DNA of 64,000 bases, taken from the NCBI RefSeq assembly GCF_032922745.1, contig NZ_CP136693.1, positions 3,658,001-3,722,000 on the forward strand, written 5' to 3'. This stretch comes from Marinobacter salarius. Its GTDB lineage: Bacteria; Pseudomonadota; Gammaproteobacteria; Pseudomonadales; Oleiphilaceae. Shown piece after piece: positions 22,178 through 30,268 of this stretch. The first letter of the stretch is position 1. Every line of letters starts with the position of its first letter. The notes under the pieces were generated by a model. It was not told the DNA's origin, searched no databases, and saw only the letters and a program-made list of their open reading frames with translations. The translations under genes and the position numbers were made by a program.

Positions 22178-25100
22178 GAGACCCTCTGATTTCCCGGAGT
22201 CTGACAATCATCGTTGGCAGCACCTAACGGCGGAAAGTCGGCCGACCCACCTTTTCGCGCGGAGTCGAAGGCTTCCCGCTGCCGGGGGCCCAACTGGTCC
22301 GCGACCCAATCCATCAGGGGGTGATCCGGACGGGTGTGGCCACTGCCGGGCAGGCCATGGTCGATGATGTTTCCGGCGAAGTCACGTGCCAGGGCCTGAC
22401 GGGTGAAGACGTCCGCCTCCCAGAAGCCCCGTTTCGCAGCAAGGAGCGCAATCGCCTGCATGTGGGTTTTGACATGTACGTTGTGGCCCTCTGCCAGGAA
22501 GTCGTCCAGGCCAAGGCCGTGGCGATCCTGAAAGTACACTTCATTGACCTCATCCCAGACGCTGGAGCGAAGCACCTGGGGACTCGTTATTTGCCAGCCC
22601 CAGAGGTTGTCGAGAAAATCACTGCCCATGGTGCGGGCACCGGCATAGCCATGCTCCATCAGTGGGGCCAACCATTGCGGATTGAGGTTACGGGCTCTCA
22701 GCTCTACCTGCAGCGCTCGCTGAAGCGAATCCACCCGGGGATTTCGCGGGTCTGCGTACTGGAGCACCCGGTTCTGCGGTGGCTCGCCGCGCAAGTGCTC
22801 CACGGCATTGGACAGCCCGCCCTGGAAATCAAAACCGTCATCGTTGTCCAGCAGGCCATAGAGGTGGCTGGCCCGCCCAAGATAGGTATGGTTCACCGTC
22901 TGCAACTGGCGGTCGAAAGCGTCGTGAGCCGGTTCACCCTGGCTGCCCTTGCCATAGACGTGTCCCATGCGCCGGCGATAGGCATCACCCAGTTGCCCTC
23001 GGTCCTGCCAGGCGCCCGTCCGGGTAGCAAGCCGGTTAACCCCTGCACCGTATGCGCCCGGAGCCGTACCGAAGACCCGGTAAGCGGCCTTTGCCCCCGC
23101 ATCCCGAGCCGACGCACCTGCGGCCAGCAATACCCGTGCATCAGCGACCCAGTGGGCGGCAACACCGTTGGTGGACAGGGATTCCTCGCCCGGCTTACGC
23201 ATGTCGACCGGCAGAACCGATAACGCCTGGTCCAGTGCCTCGTTCAGCTCCGGGTGCTCGGCCCTGATGGATCCCGCCGCACCCGCCAAGGCGTAACGCG
23301 ATGCCATATCCAACCATTCCAGTTGGCTTTCATAAAGATCCCGGAACAAGCCGGACGTGGTGAAAACCACGTTGCGGCGAATGGGTGTATCGGTTCCCGG
23401 GCCCGCTGGCAAACGCTCCAGGCCTTTCACGATGCCCCGACTGTTCCACACCGGGCGCACACCTAATAGCTTCATGCCAAACGCGATCATGACCCCTTCA
23501 TCTCGCACCGTATCCGAGGCCCAGAGCACCAGTGCATCGCTTTGTTCTGAGGTGCTGTCTTTTGTGGCCCTGGCCTCCTCGACCAGCTCTTCAGCCAACG
23601 ACCAGGCCACACGGGTTGGAATCAGGTCATCCGACAAGGCGTGAAAATTGCGCCCCGTTGGCAATACCGCCGGCGTTCGCAATGGATCGTTGCCCTGCCC
23701 CGGAGCAACAAACCGGCCATTCAACGCGTTGAGAAAGCTGGTGCGCTCAGAAGCAGGAGACGCTTCAAGATCGGTGCGCCAGGCCGGTTCTGGCTTGCCG
23801 GCCTTACCCGCCATGGAGTCGAGCATGGTGTCCACCATGTCTGTGCTCCAGTCCCGGCCAAACACGTGCAGCCCCAAGGGCATAAAGTGTTCCTGCATAT
23901 CAGTGACATAGTGGCCGGCTTCATGAACCAGCAGGTCGGGTGAAAGTTCATCGAGGGAAACCTCTTCCACCGACAAACCCATCTCGCCAGCGATTTCCTG
24001 TTCGAGATCGTCGGAGATATCCAGCACCTGGATTTTCTCCCGCAGCATTTTCAGCGCCCGCTCCCTGGTAGGGCTGTCGGGTTCATTGGCGGACTCCCAG
24101 GTTTCCACGAGCTGTCGGAGCTCCAGCAGTTCGTCATAAAGCTCCGTTGCGGCCAGCGGCGGCGTCAGGTGACTGATCATGACTCCCAGCGCCCGGCGCT
24201 TGGCCTGGATGCCCTCACCCACACCGTCGACGATGTAAGGGTAGATCAATGGCAGGTCACCCCCCAGCAGATCGGGGTAGTCATCCCCCGTCAAACCAGC
24301 ACGGCGGCGTGGCAGAAATTCCCTGGTTGAGTGGCGCCCAACGTAGACCAGCGCATCAGCCTGGTAGTGATCCCGTAACCAGTGGTAGAAACCCACGTAC
24401 TGGTGGGTCGGGGGGAAGGTGGTGTTGGCGTGCAACAATTCTTCATCCACTTCCCAGCCCCGGGGCGGTTGCGGACCGATGTAAATATTACCGAATCGAA
24501 GCCCAGGGAAAATCAGCCTGTCATCCACCACCATGGACTGGCCCGGCGCTTCTCCCCACCCCTTGAGTCCGGGAATGCCCGTATCGGCCAGCGCAACCCG
24601 GCTGTCATCCAGTTCCCCACTGTGACCACCTTCATCGAGACGTGCTTGCCAGAGCGCTTCGTACTCGTCCAGTCGGCTCAGGGCCGCCTTTCGGTTCGGG
24701 TGCTGGAGGTGTTCAATCAGGTGCCGCAAGTCACGAATGCCCCGACTCAACAGACCGGTTGCCAATTCTTTCTCGCCCAACCTATGTGCCTGCTCAAGTC
24801 GCTCATGCAAATAACCCAGGGGGCCATGGACCATTTCCTGCTGGACAACCCTGGGCAAGGTTTCGAGATACTGACGATAGGTTCTGCCCGCCATTGAGGC
24901 AACGTCACCGGCCATTTCCCTCAGCGCGCGAGGATCATCCGGCAGGCTCACGCCTCGTTGCTGGAGGAGGTCGGTGAGGGCTTCCGGACTCTCCGGCAGT
25001 GGGCCGGTTTCGTAGCCCTCGGCTTTAAGCCAGTGCAGCATTTCATATAGGGAAGCTGGCACATCGAGATTGTCCGCCCCAATATTCTGCCGGCCCGGTG

Positions 25101-26382
25101 GATGATTGTAGTAGATGATGGCCACGCGCTTGTCGGCGTTGCCCTTGGCTTGCAGCGTCTGCCAGCGTTTCAGGCGGTCCGCAACGGCGTCCACCCGCTC
25201 CGGCACCGGCTGGGTAAGCGTCAGAGCCACACCGGTGTTTTCGTCAATCACTTCCGGCTCCGCCGTAGCCAGCACCATAGGCTGACTGACCCCCTGGAGC
25301 TCGGGCATCGCCAATTTGTAGTGCACCTTGTCAGACGGAATACCATCGATCGACAATTGCCATTGGTTGGTGGTGCGGGAGGCCAGGCGCAAGCCCTTGA
25401 TCACCGGCACATTCAACCGGACCAACGCTTCCGTGACCTGACGCCGACCCTCGCCGCCTCCAATAATAAAGTCCTGAAGACTGACAATACCGGATAGTGT
25501 CGCCGGGCCTACCGTTTCATTCAGGGCACGAACAGCCTCCAGGCTGGCACCACCCCAACGGGACAGAATTGCAAAGCATTGCATCCCTCTGGATTCCAGG
25601 GCTGCACAGGTTGCGTCCAGCAGTGCCCGATCGCCCGGGCGATCACCGCTATCCAGGTCCAGAAGCGCGACCACGGGGCCGGATTGCAGGTTAAGGTTCG
25701 CCGCGCTATCCGTAGCTTCCCCATTACGGTAATAGCGGATCAGCGACCGGGGCGGCAGATCCGGCACGTCAAGCTCTTCGCCCGCCTGAACAAGCAACCA
25801 ACGCAATAAGGCATCCAGGTGTTGCGGGGTGCGTCCCTGGTATAGGGCCCGGCCTTCAAGCCAGGGTTCCTGTTCGGGGAAACGGGTCTTAAGCTCTGCC
25901 AGATGGGCTTTCAAGTCCGTGCCGGGGTCCGGCGCTTTCATCAGGTTGTTCAGGGTCGTGGCATCCAGCCCTTCCAGGGGCTTGCGCCCCTGTAACCGTG
26001 ACAGCACAGTCAGCGCCCTGTCGCCATTCACCCCCAGAATCGGAAACTCGCGAACGGCGGCCTGCTCGCCCACAGCACGCTCAATCCGGCCCACCTGCTC
26101 TCCGAAAACCGCCGCCATCAATAAGGCATCGGCCTGGCCCACCAGATCGTCGAGAGCGCTGTTGTCCAGGTTTGCCAATTGCTCCGGTGTTCGCAGAATA
26201 ATGCGGTGATCTGGCTGGGCTGCTAGAAAGCGTTCCGCACCAGCAGCCATCTCCGCAGCGGAACGCTCAGACACTACCCCAAATACCGTGGCGCCGGACA
26301 CTGGTTGGGACAGCATCAACAGAAGCCCGGAAAGGCAGCCGAACAACGGGCGTCTCAGAGTCCTATACAGGCGCTCAATCAT
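22171..26382 (-). CDS. Exported CobN-like metallochelatase
   Basis: This 1403-residue protein belongs to the CobN/magnesium-chelatase H family. The block VAIIYYNHPPGRQNIGADNLDV and the region DLPLIYPYIVDGVGEGIQAKRRA are typical of CobN, as is LGLHVFGRDW. Canonical CobN is cytoplasmic and inserts cobalt with CobS and CobT. Here the N-terminus is a clear Sec signal peptide (four arginines, then LFGCLSGLLLMLSQPVSGA), and no cobS or cobT is visible. The usual GTHGTLEWLPGK segment is replaced by GRHSTREFLPRRR, keeping the His (residue 684). No C-terminal membrane anchor is apparent. The gene sits between a TonB-dependent receptor and the periplasmic binding protein and overlaps btuF. I infer a periplasmic role in corrinoid or cobalt handling. 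HmuS of haem uptake operons is a comparable CobN-like protein. Classical CobN function in the cytoplasm is unlikely with this leader. Confidence 0.85.
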   Translation of the reverse strand: MIERLYRTLRRPLFGCLSGLLLMLSQPVSGATVFGVVSERSAAEMAAGAERFLAAQPDHRIILRTPEQLANLDNSALDDLVGQADALLMAAVFGEQVGRIERAVGEQAAVREFPILGVNGDRALTVLSRLQGRKPLEGLDATTLNNLMKAPDPGTDLKAHLAELKTRFPEQEPWLEGRALYQGRTPQHLDALLRWLLVQAGEELDVPDLPPRSLIRYYRNGEATDSAANLNLQSGPVVALLDLDSGDRPGDRALLDATCAALESRGMQCFAILSRWGGASLEAVRALNETVGPATLSGIVSLQDFIIGGGEGRRQVTEALVRLNVPVIKGLRLASRTTNQWQLSIDGIPSDKVHYKLAMPELQGVSQPMVLATAEPEVIDENTGVALTLTQPVPERVDAVADRLKRWQTLQAKGNADKRVAIIYYNHPPGRQNIGADNLDVPASLYEMLHWLKAEGYETGPLPESPEALTDLLQQRGVSLPDDPRALREMAGDVASMAGRTYRQYLETLPRVVQQEMVHGPLGYLHERLEQAHRLGEKELATGLLSRGIRDLRHLIEHLQHPNRKAALSRLDEYEALWQARLDEGGHSGELDDSRVALADTGIPGLKGWGEAPGQSMVVDDRLIFPGLRFGNIYIGPQPPRGWEVDEELLHANTTFPPTHQYVGFYHWLRDHYQADALVYVGRHSTREFLPRRRAGLTGDDYPDLLGGDLPLIYPYIVDGVGEGIQAKRRALGVMISHLTPPLAATELYDELLELRQLVETWESANEPDSPTRERALKMLREKIQVLDISDDLEQEIAGEMGLSVEEVSLDELSPDLLVHEAGHYVTDMQEHFMPLGLHVFGRDWSTDMVDTMLDSMAGKAGKPEPAWRTDLEASPASERTSFLNALNGRFVAPGQGNDPLRTPAVLPTGRNFHALSDDLIPTRVAWSLAEELVEEARATKDSTSEQSDALVLWASDTVRDEGVMIAFGMKLLGVRPVWNSRGIVKGLERLPAGPGTDTPIRRNVVFTTSGLFRDLYESQLEWLDMASRYALAGAAGSIRAEHPELNEALDQALSVLPVDMRKPGEESLSTNGVAAHWVADARVLLAAGASARDAGAKAAYRVFGTAPGAYGAGVNRLATRTGAWQDRGQLGDAYRRRMGHVYGKGSQGEPAHDAFDRQLQTVNHTYLGRASHLYGLLDNDDGFDFQGGLSNAVEHLRGEPPQNRVLQYADPRNPRVDSLQRALQVELRARNLNPQWLAPLMEHGYAGARTMGSDFLDNLWGWQITSPQVLRSSVWDEVNEVYFQDRHGLGLDDFLAEGHNVHVKTHMQAIALLAAKRGFWEADVFTRQALARDFAGNIIDHGLPGSGHTRPDHPLMDWVADQLGPRQREAFDSARKGGSADFPPLGAANDDCQTPGNQRVSC

Positions 26383-26404
26383 GCCCTTACCTCTCCATGG
26401 TTGA

Positions 26405-28216
26405 TCATAGGTCGTAGCGAATCGTCAGCATTGCGGTGCGGCCAGCGGCTATGTAAGCACTTCCATCAAAGCGCTGCGCCGTGGCGTATTCTCTGTCCAG
26501 CACGTTGTCGACCGTCAGATTGGTGGTCCAATGGCTGTCGATTTCCCACTTTGCCCGCAGATCCCAAGTGACAAAGCCGGCGAGGCGCTCTTCGTTTTCG
26601 GCATCGTCGTAACGATACCCCTGGCCCTTAACAGTGGTTCCCAACGACACTCGGCCGAAGTCCCGATCCAGGTCCACCCGGAACTGTTTCGCGCTACGGC
26701 GACGAATTCTATTGTCGGTCTCACGGTCGCGGGGGTCGGTTACCGAGGCCCCAGCCTGCACGGTCCATTCGTCCAATTCCAGGCCAGCACTCAGCTCAAC
26801 CCCCCTGATGCGTGCTTCGTTAACATTGAATGGTGCGAACCGACCGTCCCTAAAGACAAATACAATCAGATCATCAGCGTCTGTCTGATAGATCGCGGCA
26901 TCCCAGAACCAACGGGCGTAATTTCCGCCAATACCAAGCTCCACGCTACCTGCGGTTTCCGGTTGAAGATCCGCATTGCCGAAGTTCGGGAAGTAGAGGT
27001 CATTGAACGTGGGCGCCCGGAAAGAAGTGCTGTAGCTCACCCTTACTCTATGGTTGCGATCCATATCGACACCCATGGCGATCGCACCGGTTTCCTCACG
27101 ACCAAAAGCCTCGTTATCGTCGGCGCGCAAACTCAACTGAAAGTCCGTCGGACCAAAATTCAACAGGGCCTGACCAAAAACAGCGGCGTTGGTGCGGCTG
27201 GTTTCGTCAAAGTCGGTGGTGCTGTCTACTTCATCCATCAAGAGTTCACCGCCCAAGATGTACTCATGGCGGCCGACACTGATCTGGTTCTCCCAACGGG
27301 CACTGCGGGTTTTGGTATCGAAGGTGCTGTCACCAAATTCGTCCCGTGTATCCTGCTCATCAATGGATTCGGCTAACAGGATACGGCTCCGCCAATAGTC
27401 GCTGATGGGCGCGTCCAGACGAACACCAACGGTTTGGATAGCAAAATCTGTATCACCGCCCTCGAACTCGGTATTGCCCTGGGCACGCATGAGGACAACG
27501 CCGGCTTCCCCACCGGAGTCGAACTGGTGAGCAACGGACGCCAGGGCTGAGGTGTTACGAAAGCCCTTGTCTTCGCCCCCTTCAACAATGGCCGTGCCGT
27601 CAGTTTCCAGATGGCTTGCGCTCAGGCTGTATGTCATCCGGCCTTCAGTACCGGCCGTCCCGGCCACATACTCCTGGGTATTGAAGTTGCCACCGCCGGC
27701 CTGAACCCATCCCTCGCGGCCCTTTTCGGCGCTGTGGGTAAAGGCCTGGATAACGCCGCCCACGGCATCGGCTCCGTACAGGTTACTGCGGGAACCCCGA
27801 ACAATTTCTACCCTTTCCACCATTTGCGGCGGGAAATACTGCCAGGCAGCACTACCACTGGTGGCCGAGCGCAAACGAATGCCGTCCACCAGGAAAACCG
27901 TGGATTCGCTGCCAGTGCCCCGGGTGTAGACACTGGTGTTCTTACCGAACGAGCCGTTGCTGGTGATATCAATGCCGGGTTGCCCCATCAGCAGCTCGTC
28001 GAACGTTTGAGGCTGCAAACGTTCGATCGCCTCTTCATCAATCACAGTGACCGATGAGTCACTTTCGCCCCGGGTCTTCGGCCCAAGCGTGGCCGTCACG
28101 ACAATGGGGTCAAGTGCCGAGACCATTACCTCTTCGTCGGCTAGCGCACTGGAAACTGGCAGGAACACAAGGGGGAGACCGGAAAACAGGACCGGCAAAG
28201 ACTTCGGACAACTCAT
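26405..28216 (-). CDS. btuB: TonB-dependent outer membrane receptor, BtuB-like
   Basis: From the ATG at 28216 the protein has 603 residues, close to E. coli BtuB (614). A signal peptide (PVLFSGLPLVFLPVSSALA) is followed by a TonB box-like DPIVVTATLG at about 36-45. A plug domain (VTVIDEEAIERLQPQTFDELL, FLVDGIRLRSA, ERVEIVRGSRSNLYGADAVGGVI) and a beta barrel ending IAAGRTAMLTIRYDL complete it. A GTG 30 nt upstream is also in frame, but the ATG gives the better signal sequence. The gene lies directly behind a cobalamin riboswitch, which makes corrinoids the likely ligand. It heads the operon that ends with bluB. Confidence 0.92.
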   Translation of the reverse strand: MSCPKSLPVLFSGLPLVFLPVSSALADEEVMVSALDPIVVTATLGPKTRGESDSSVTVIDEEAIERLQPQTFDELLMGQPGIDITSNGSFGKNTSVYTRGTGSESTVFLVDGIRLRSATSGSAAWQYFPPQMVERVEIVRGSRSNLYGADAVGGVIQAFTHSAEKGREGWVQAGGGNFNTQEYVAGTAGTEGRMTYSLSASHLETDGTAIVEGGEDKGFRNTSALASVAHQFDSGGEAGVVLMRAQGNTEFEGGDTDFAIQTVGVRLDAPISDYWRSRILLAESIDEQDTRDEFGDSTFDTKTRSARWENQISVGRHEYILGGELLMDEVDSTTDFDETSRTNAAVFGQALLNFGPTDFQLSLRADDNEAFGREETGAIAMGVDMDRNHRVRVSYSTSFRAPTFNDLYFPNFGNADLQPETAGSVELGIGGNYARWFWDAAIYQTDADDLIVFVFRDGRFAPFNVNEARIRGVELSAGLELDEWTVQAGASVTDPRDRETDNRIRRRSAKQFRVDLDRDFGRVSLGTTVKGQGYRYDDAENEERLAGFVTWDLRAKWEIDSHWTTNLTVDNVLDREYATAQRFDGSAYIAAGRTAMLTIRYDL

Positions 28217-28369
28217 AATCAACACTCGCTGGCAAACCACGCGCACCCGCGTGATGGTTATTGTGTTGCGGAGTTTGAGTATGAGATTGGGGAGGCAGGA
28301 TACGAGTCAAAGTACGGGTGTGAGACCGACGCAACTCTCCCACCGCCGTCGCCCTCCGCAACTTCCGGT
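28217..28369 (-). other. Leader between the riboswitch aptamer and btuB
   Basis: About 150 bases without a gene. On the minus strand GTTGCGGAG (28353-28361) can pair with CTCCGCAAC (28264-28272) over 9 bp, enclosing about 80 nt. This may be part of the expression platform. I see no T-run of a classical terminator in it. Confidence 0.5.
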
Positions 28370-28570
28370 GTGCATTCAGGCCGGTCTCCGGGCTTGCGAG
28401 TGGATCAGCCTGTTGGACTGGTCCGGGGCAATCACCTTCCCATGCATGATGCACAGTGGCTTTTTCGATTGCCTTTAGCTCGCTTACCGTTGCGGGGGCA
28501 GCGTCGGACTTTAACCGACTTCCCGTTTTACGCTTTCCGGCGGGGATACCGCAAAAAAGCGTTACCTGAA
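28370..28570 (-). ncRNA. Cobalamin riboswitch (adenosylcobalamin class)
   Basis: On the minus strand the leader contains the conserved core GGGAAGTCGG, AAGTCCGACGCTGCCCCCGC and AACGGTAAGC, and ends with the B12 box AAGCCCGGAGACCGGCC (28379-28395). These are the hallmarks of the RF00174 cobalamin aptamer. It lies upstream of btuB on the same strand, so corrinoid excess should lower expression of the whole uptake and assembly operon. Boundaries are approximate. Confidence 0.95.
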
Positions 28571-28620
28571 CACGGTGTTCATCGAATCGGGCGCCAAACT
28601 AGCAGCCCTTATGTGCTAAA

Positions 28621-29640
28621 TCAATACAGACGGCTTAAATACAGTGCCTGCTCTAACCGCGTCCATTCCGGTTCTGAGCCGGGCAATCCAAACCGCAGTG
28701 CAGCAGGATTCTCGAACCCCCGCACGAGGATTCCCCGCCGTGCGAGTTCGCCTGCAATGTCCGCCGCCCGGCCATGCCGAACGTATCGAAAGAGCGCCGT
28801 TCCTGCGGCTCCTTCAAGGCCATGCCGCGACAGGCAGTCCGCCAACCGCTGGCTTTCACTGTGCAGCCGCTCCATCGTCGCGGCCTGCCACTGATCGTCC
28901 GCCAGTGCCTGGCCCATGATAAATCGCGCGGGGCCACTGATTGACCAGGGCCCGATCATTGCACCCAATCGGCGAACAATCTCCGAGTCTCCCACCGCGG
29001 CTCCGGCCCGCAGGCCCGCCAGGCCGAAAAACTTACCCAGGGATCTCATGACGACAAGACCGGGTCTGTCGGTCGCATACCCGACACTGAGCTCTGGAGT
29101 AGCATCGACGAACGCCTCGTCTACAATCAGCCACCCACCACGACGTTGAAGCCGCTGATGCCAGCTCAGCAACCGGTCCGGATCAACAACCTGGCCAGTG
29201 GGATTATTTGGATTGATCCACACCAGCACGTCCAGTTCATCCAGCCAGCTTTCGTCATCATCCTCTAGCTGATCATTGCCAATCTCGATAACCCGATGGT
29301 CGGCAGAAGCCCAGTTGTGGCCATGCTCCTGGTAACCCGGAGAGGGCACACCTACCCGGCACGGCTTTCGTAAACGGGGCAAGTGCATGATTGCCGCCTG
29401 GCTACCAGCCAGGGCCATACATACGGCGCCCTCCGGTGCACCCACCCATTGTCTGATGAGTGGCTCCAGACCATCGTCCGGCTCCGGCAGGCGACGCCAG
29501 ACCTCTTCCGGGATCGCCGAAACAGGCCACCCACTCGGATTGATACCGGTGGACAGGTCCAGCCATTGATCCAGAGGGATGCCCCACTTCTTCGCGGCGG
29601 CGCGTAACCGGCCACCATGTTCCAGCGGCAACAAATTCAC
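28621..29640 (-). CDS. cobC: Threonine-phosphate decarboxylase, CobC/CobD type
   Basis: This 339-residue PLP enzyme of the class I/II aminotransferase fold makes (R)-1-aminopropan-2-ol phosphate, the precursor of the nucleotide loop linker. The start LLPLEHGGRLRAAAKKWG and LDLSTGINPSGWP are typical of CobC/CobD, WINPNNPTGQVV is the substrate region and SLGKFFGLAGLRAG carries the PLP Lys. The start codon is GTG. It precedes the riboswitch on the same strand and follows the PduO-type gene by 28 nt, so it probably belongs to the upstream transcript rather than to the riboswitch-controlled operon. A cbiB (cobD) partner is not in the window. Confidence 0.9.
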   Translation of the reverse strand: MNLLPLEHGGRLRAAAKKWGIPLDQWLDLSTGINPSGWPVSAIPEEVWRRLPEPDDGLEPLIRQWVGAPEGAVCMALAGSQAAIMHLPRLRKPCRVGVPSPGYQEHGHNWASADHRVIEIGNDQLEDDDESWLDELDVLVWINPNNPTGQVVDPDRLLSWHQRLQRRGGWLIVDEAFVDATPELSVGYATDRPGLVVMRSLGKFFGLAGLRAGAAVGDSEIVRRLGAMIGPWSISGPARFIMGQALADDQWQAATMERLHSESQRLADCLSRHGLEGAAGTALFRYVRHGRAADIAGELARRGILVRGFENPAALRFGLPGSEPEWTRLEQALYLSRLY

Positions 29641-29668
29641 GCTTCAGTACCCTGCTCGTGGGCCAGCA

Positions 29669-30226
29669 TTATTTTCCCGGAACCCAAAGCACGTCGTCCT
29701 TACCCTGGTTGTTGGCGTGTCTGGCAAGGACGAACAGCAAATCAGACAGCCGATTCATGTATTCCAGCACCAACCGGCTGATGTCCTGCTCTTCCTGTAG
29801 CTGAGCAATGATGCGCTCAGCACGCCGCGTTACCGTGCGGGCATGGTGAAGGTGCGCAGCCGCAGCGTTTCCCGCAGGCAGGATAAAGGAGCGAAGCGAC
29901 GGAATATCCGCGTTGAACCGGTCGATTTCCTGCTCAAGCTCAACGGTCTTGCCCTCGGCAAGCCTGAGTGGCGGATACTTCGGGTTCTCCACGATCGGGG
30001 TACACAGATCCGCCCCGACATCGAACAGGTCGTTCTGGATGCGTGCCAGTATCACGTCCAGTTCGTCGTCCACATGCAGCCGCGCAAGACCAATCACTGC
30101 GTTGGCCTCATCCACCGTACCGTAGGCTTCCACACGCAGGTCATGCTTGGCGACGCGGCTGCCGTCGCCAAGACCGGTATCGCCCTTGTCTCCGGTTTTT
30201 GTATAGATCTTGGTGAGCCTGACCAT
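29669..30226 (-). CDS. Cob(I)alamin adenosyltransferase, PduO/MMAB type
   Basis: This 185-residue protein is an ATR of the PduO family, which makes adenosylcobalamin from cob(I)alamin and ATP and can hand it directly to a mutase. The N-terminal ATP loop TKIYTKTGDKGDTGLGDGSRV, the central RSFILPAGN and ARTVTRRAER and the C-terminal NRLSDLLFVLARHAN are all family signatures. It is unrelated in sequence to cobO at 17578. It lies 42 nt behind the mutase large subunit gene, a common arrangement for mutase-dedicated adenosyltransferases. Confidence 0.95.
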   Translation of the reverse strand: MVRLTKIYTKTGDKGDTGLGDGSRVAKHDLRVEAYGTVDEANAVIGLARLHVDDELDVILARIQNDLFDVGADLCTPIVENPKYPPLRLAEGKTVELEQEIDRFNADIPSLRSFILPAGNAAAAHLHHARTVTRRAERIIAQLQEEQDISRLVLEYMNRLSDLLFVLARHANNQGKDDVLWVPGK

Positions 30227-30268
30227 TCATGTCTCCCGTGAACCGGTTCTGTCAGTATTCAAAGCCGG

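Noticed and set aside
22171..26382. Ordinary cytoplasmic cobaltochelatase subunit CobN
   Set aside because: The signal peptide, the altered GTHG motif and the absence of cobS/cobT argue against it, though the family membership is clear.
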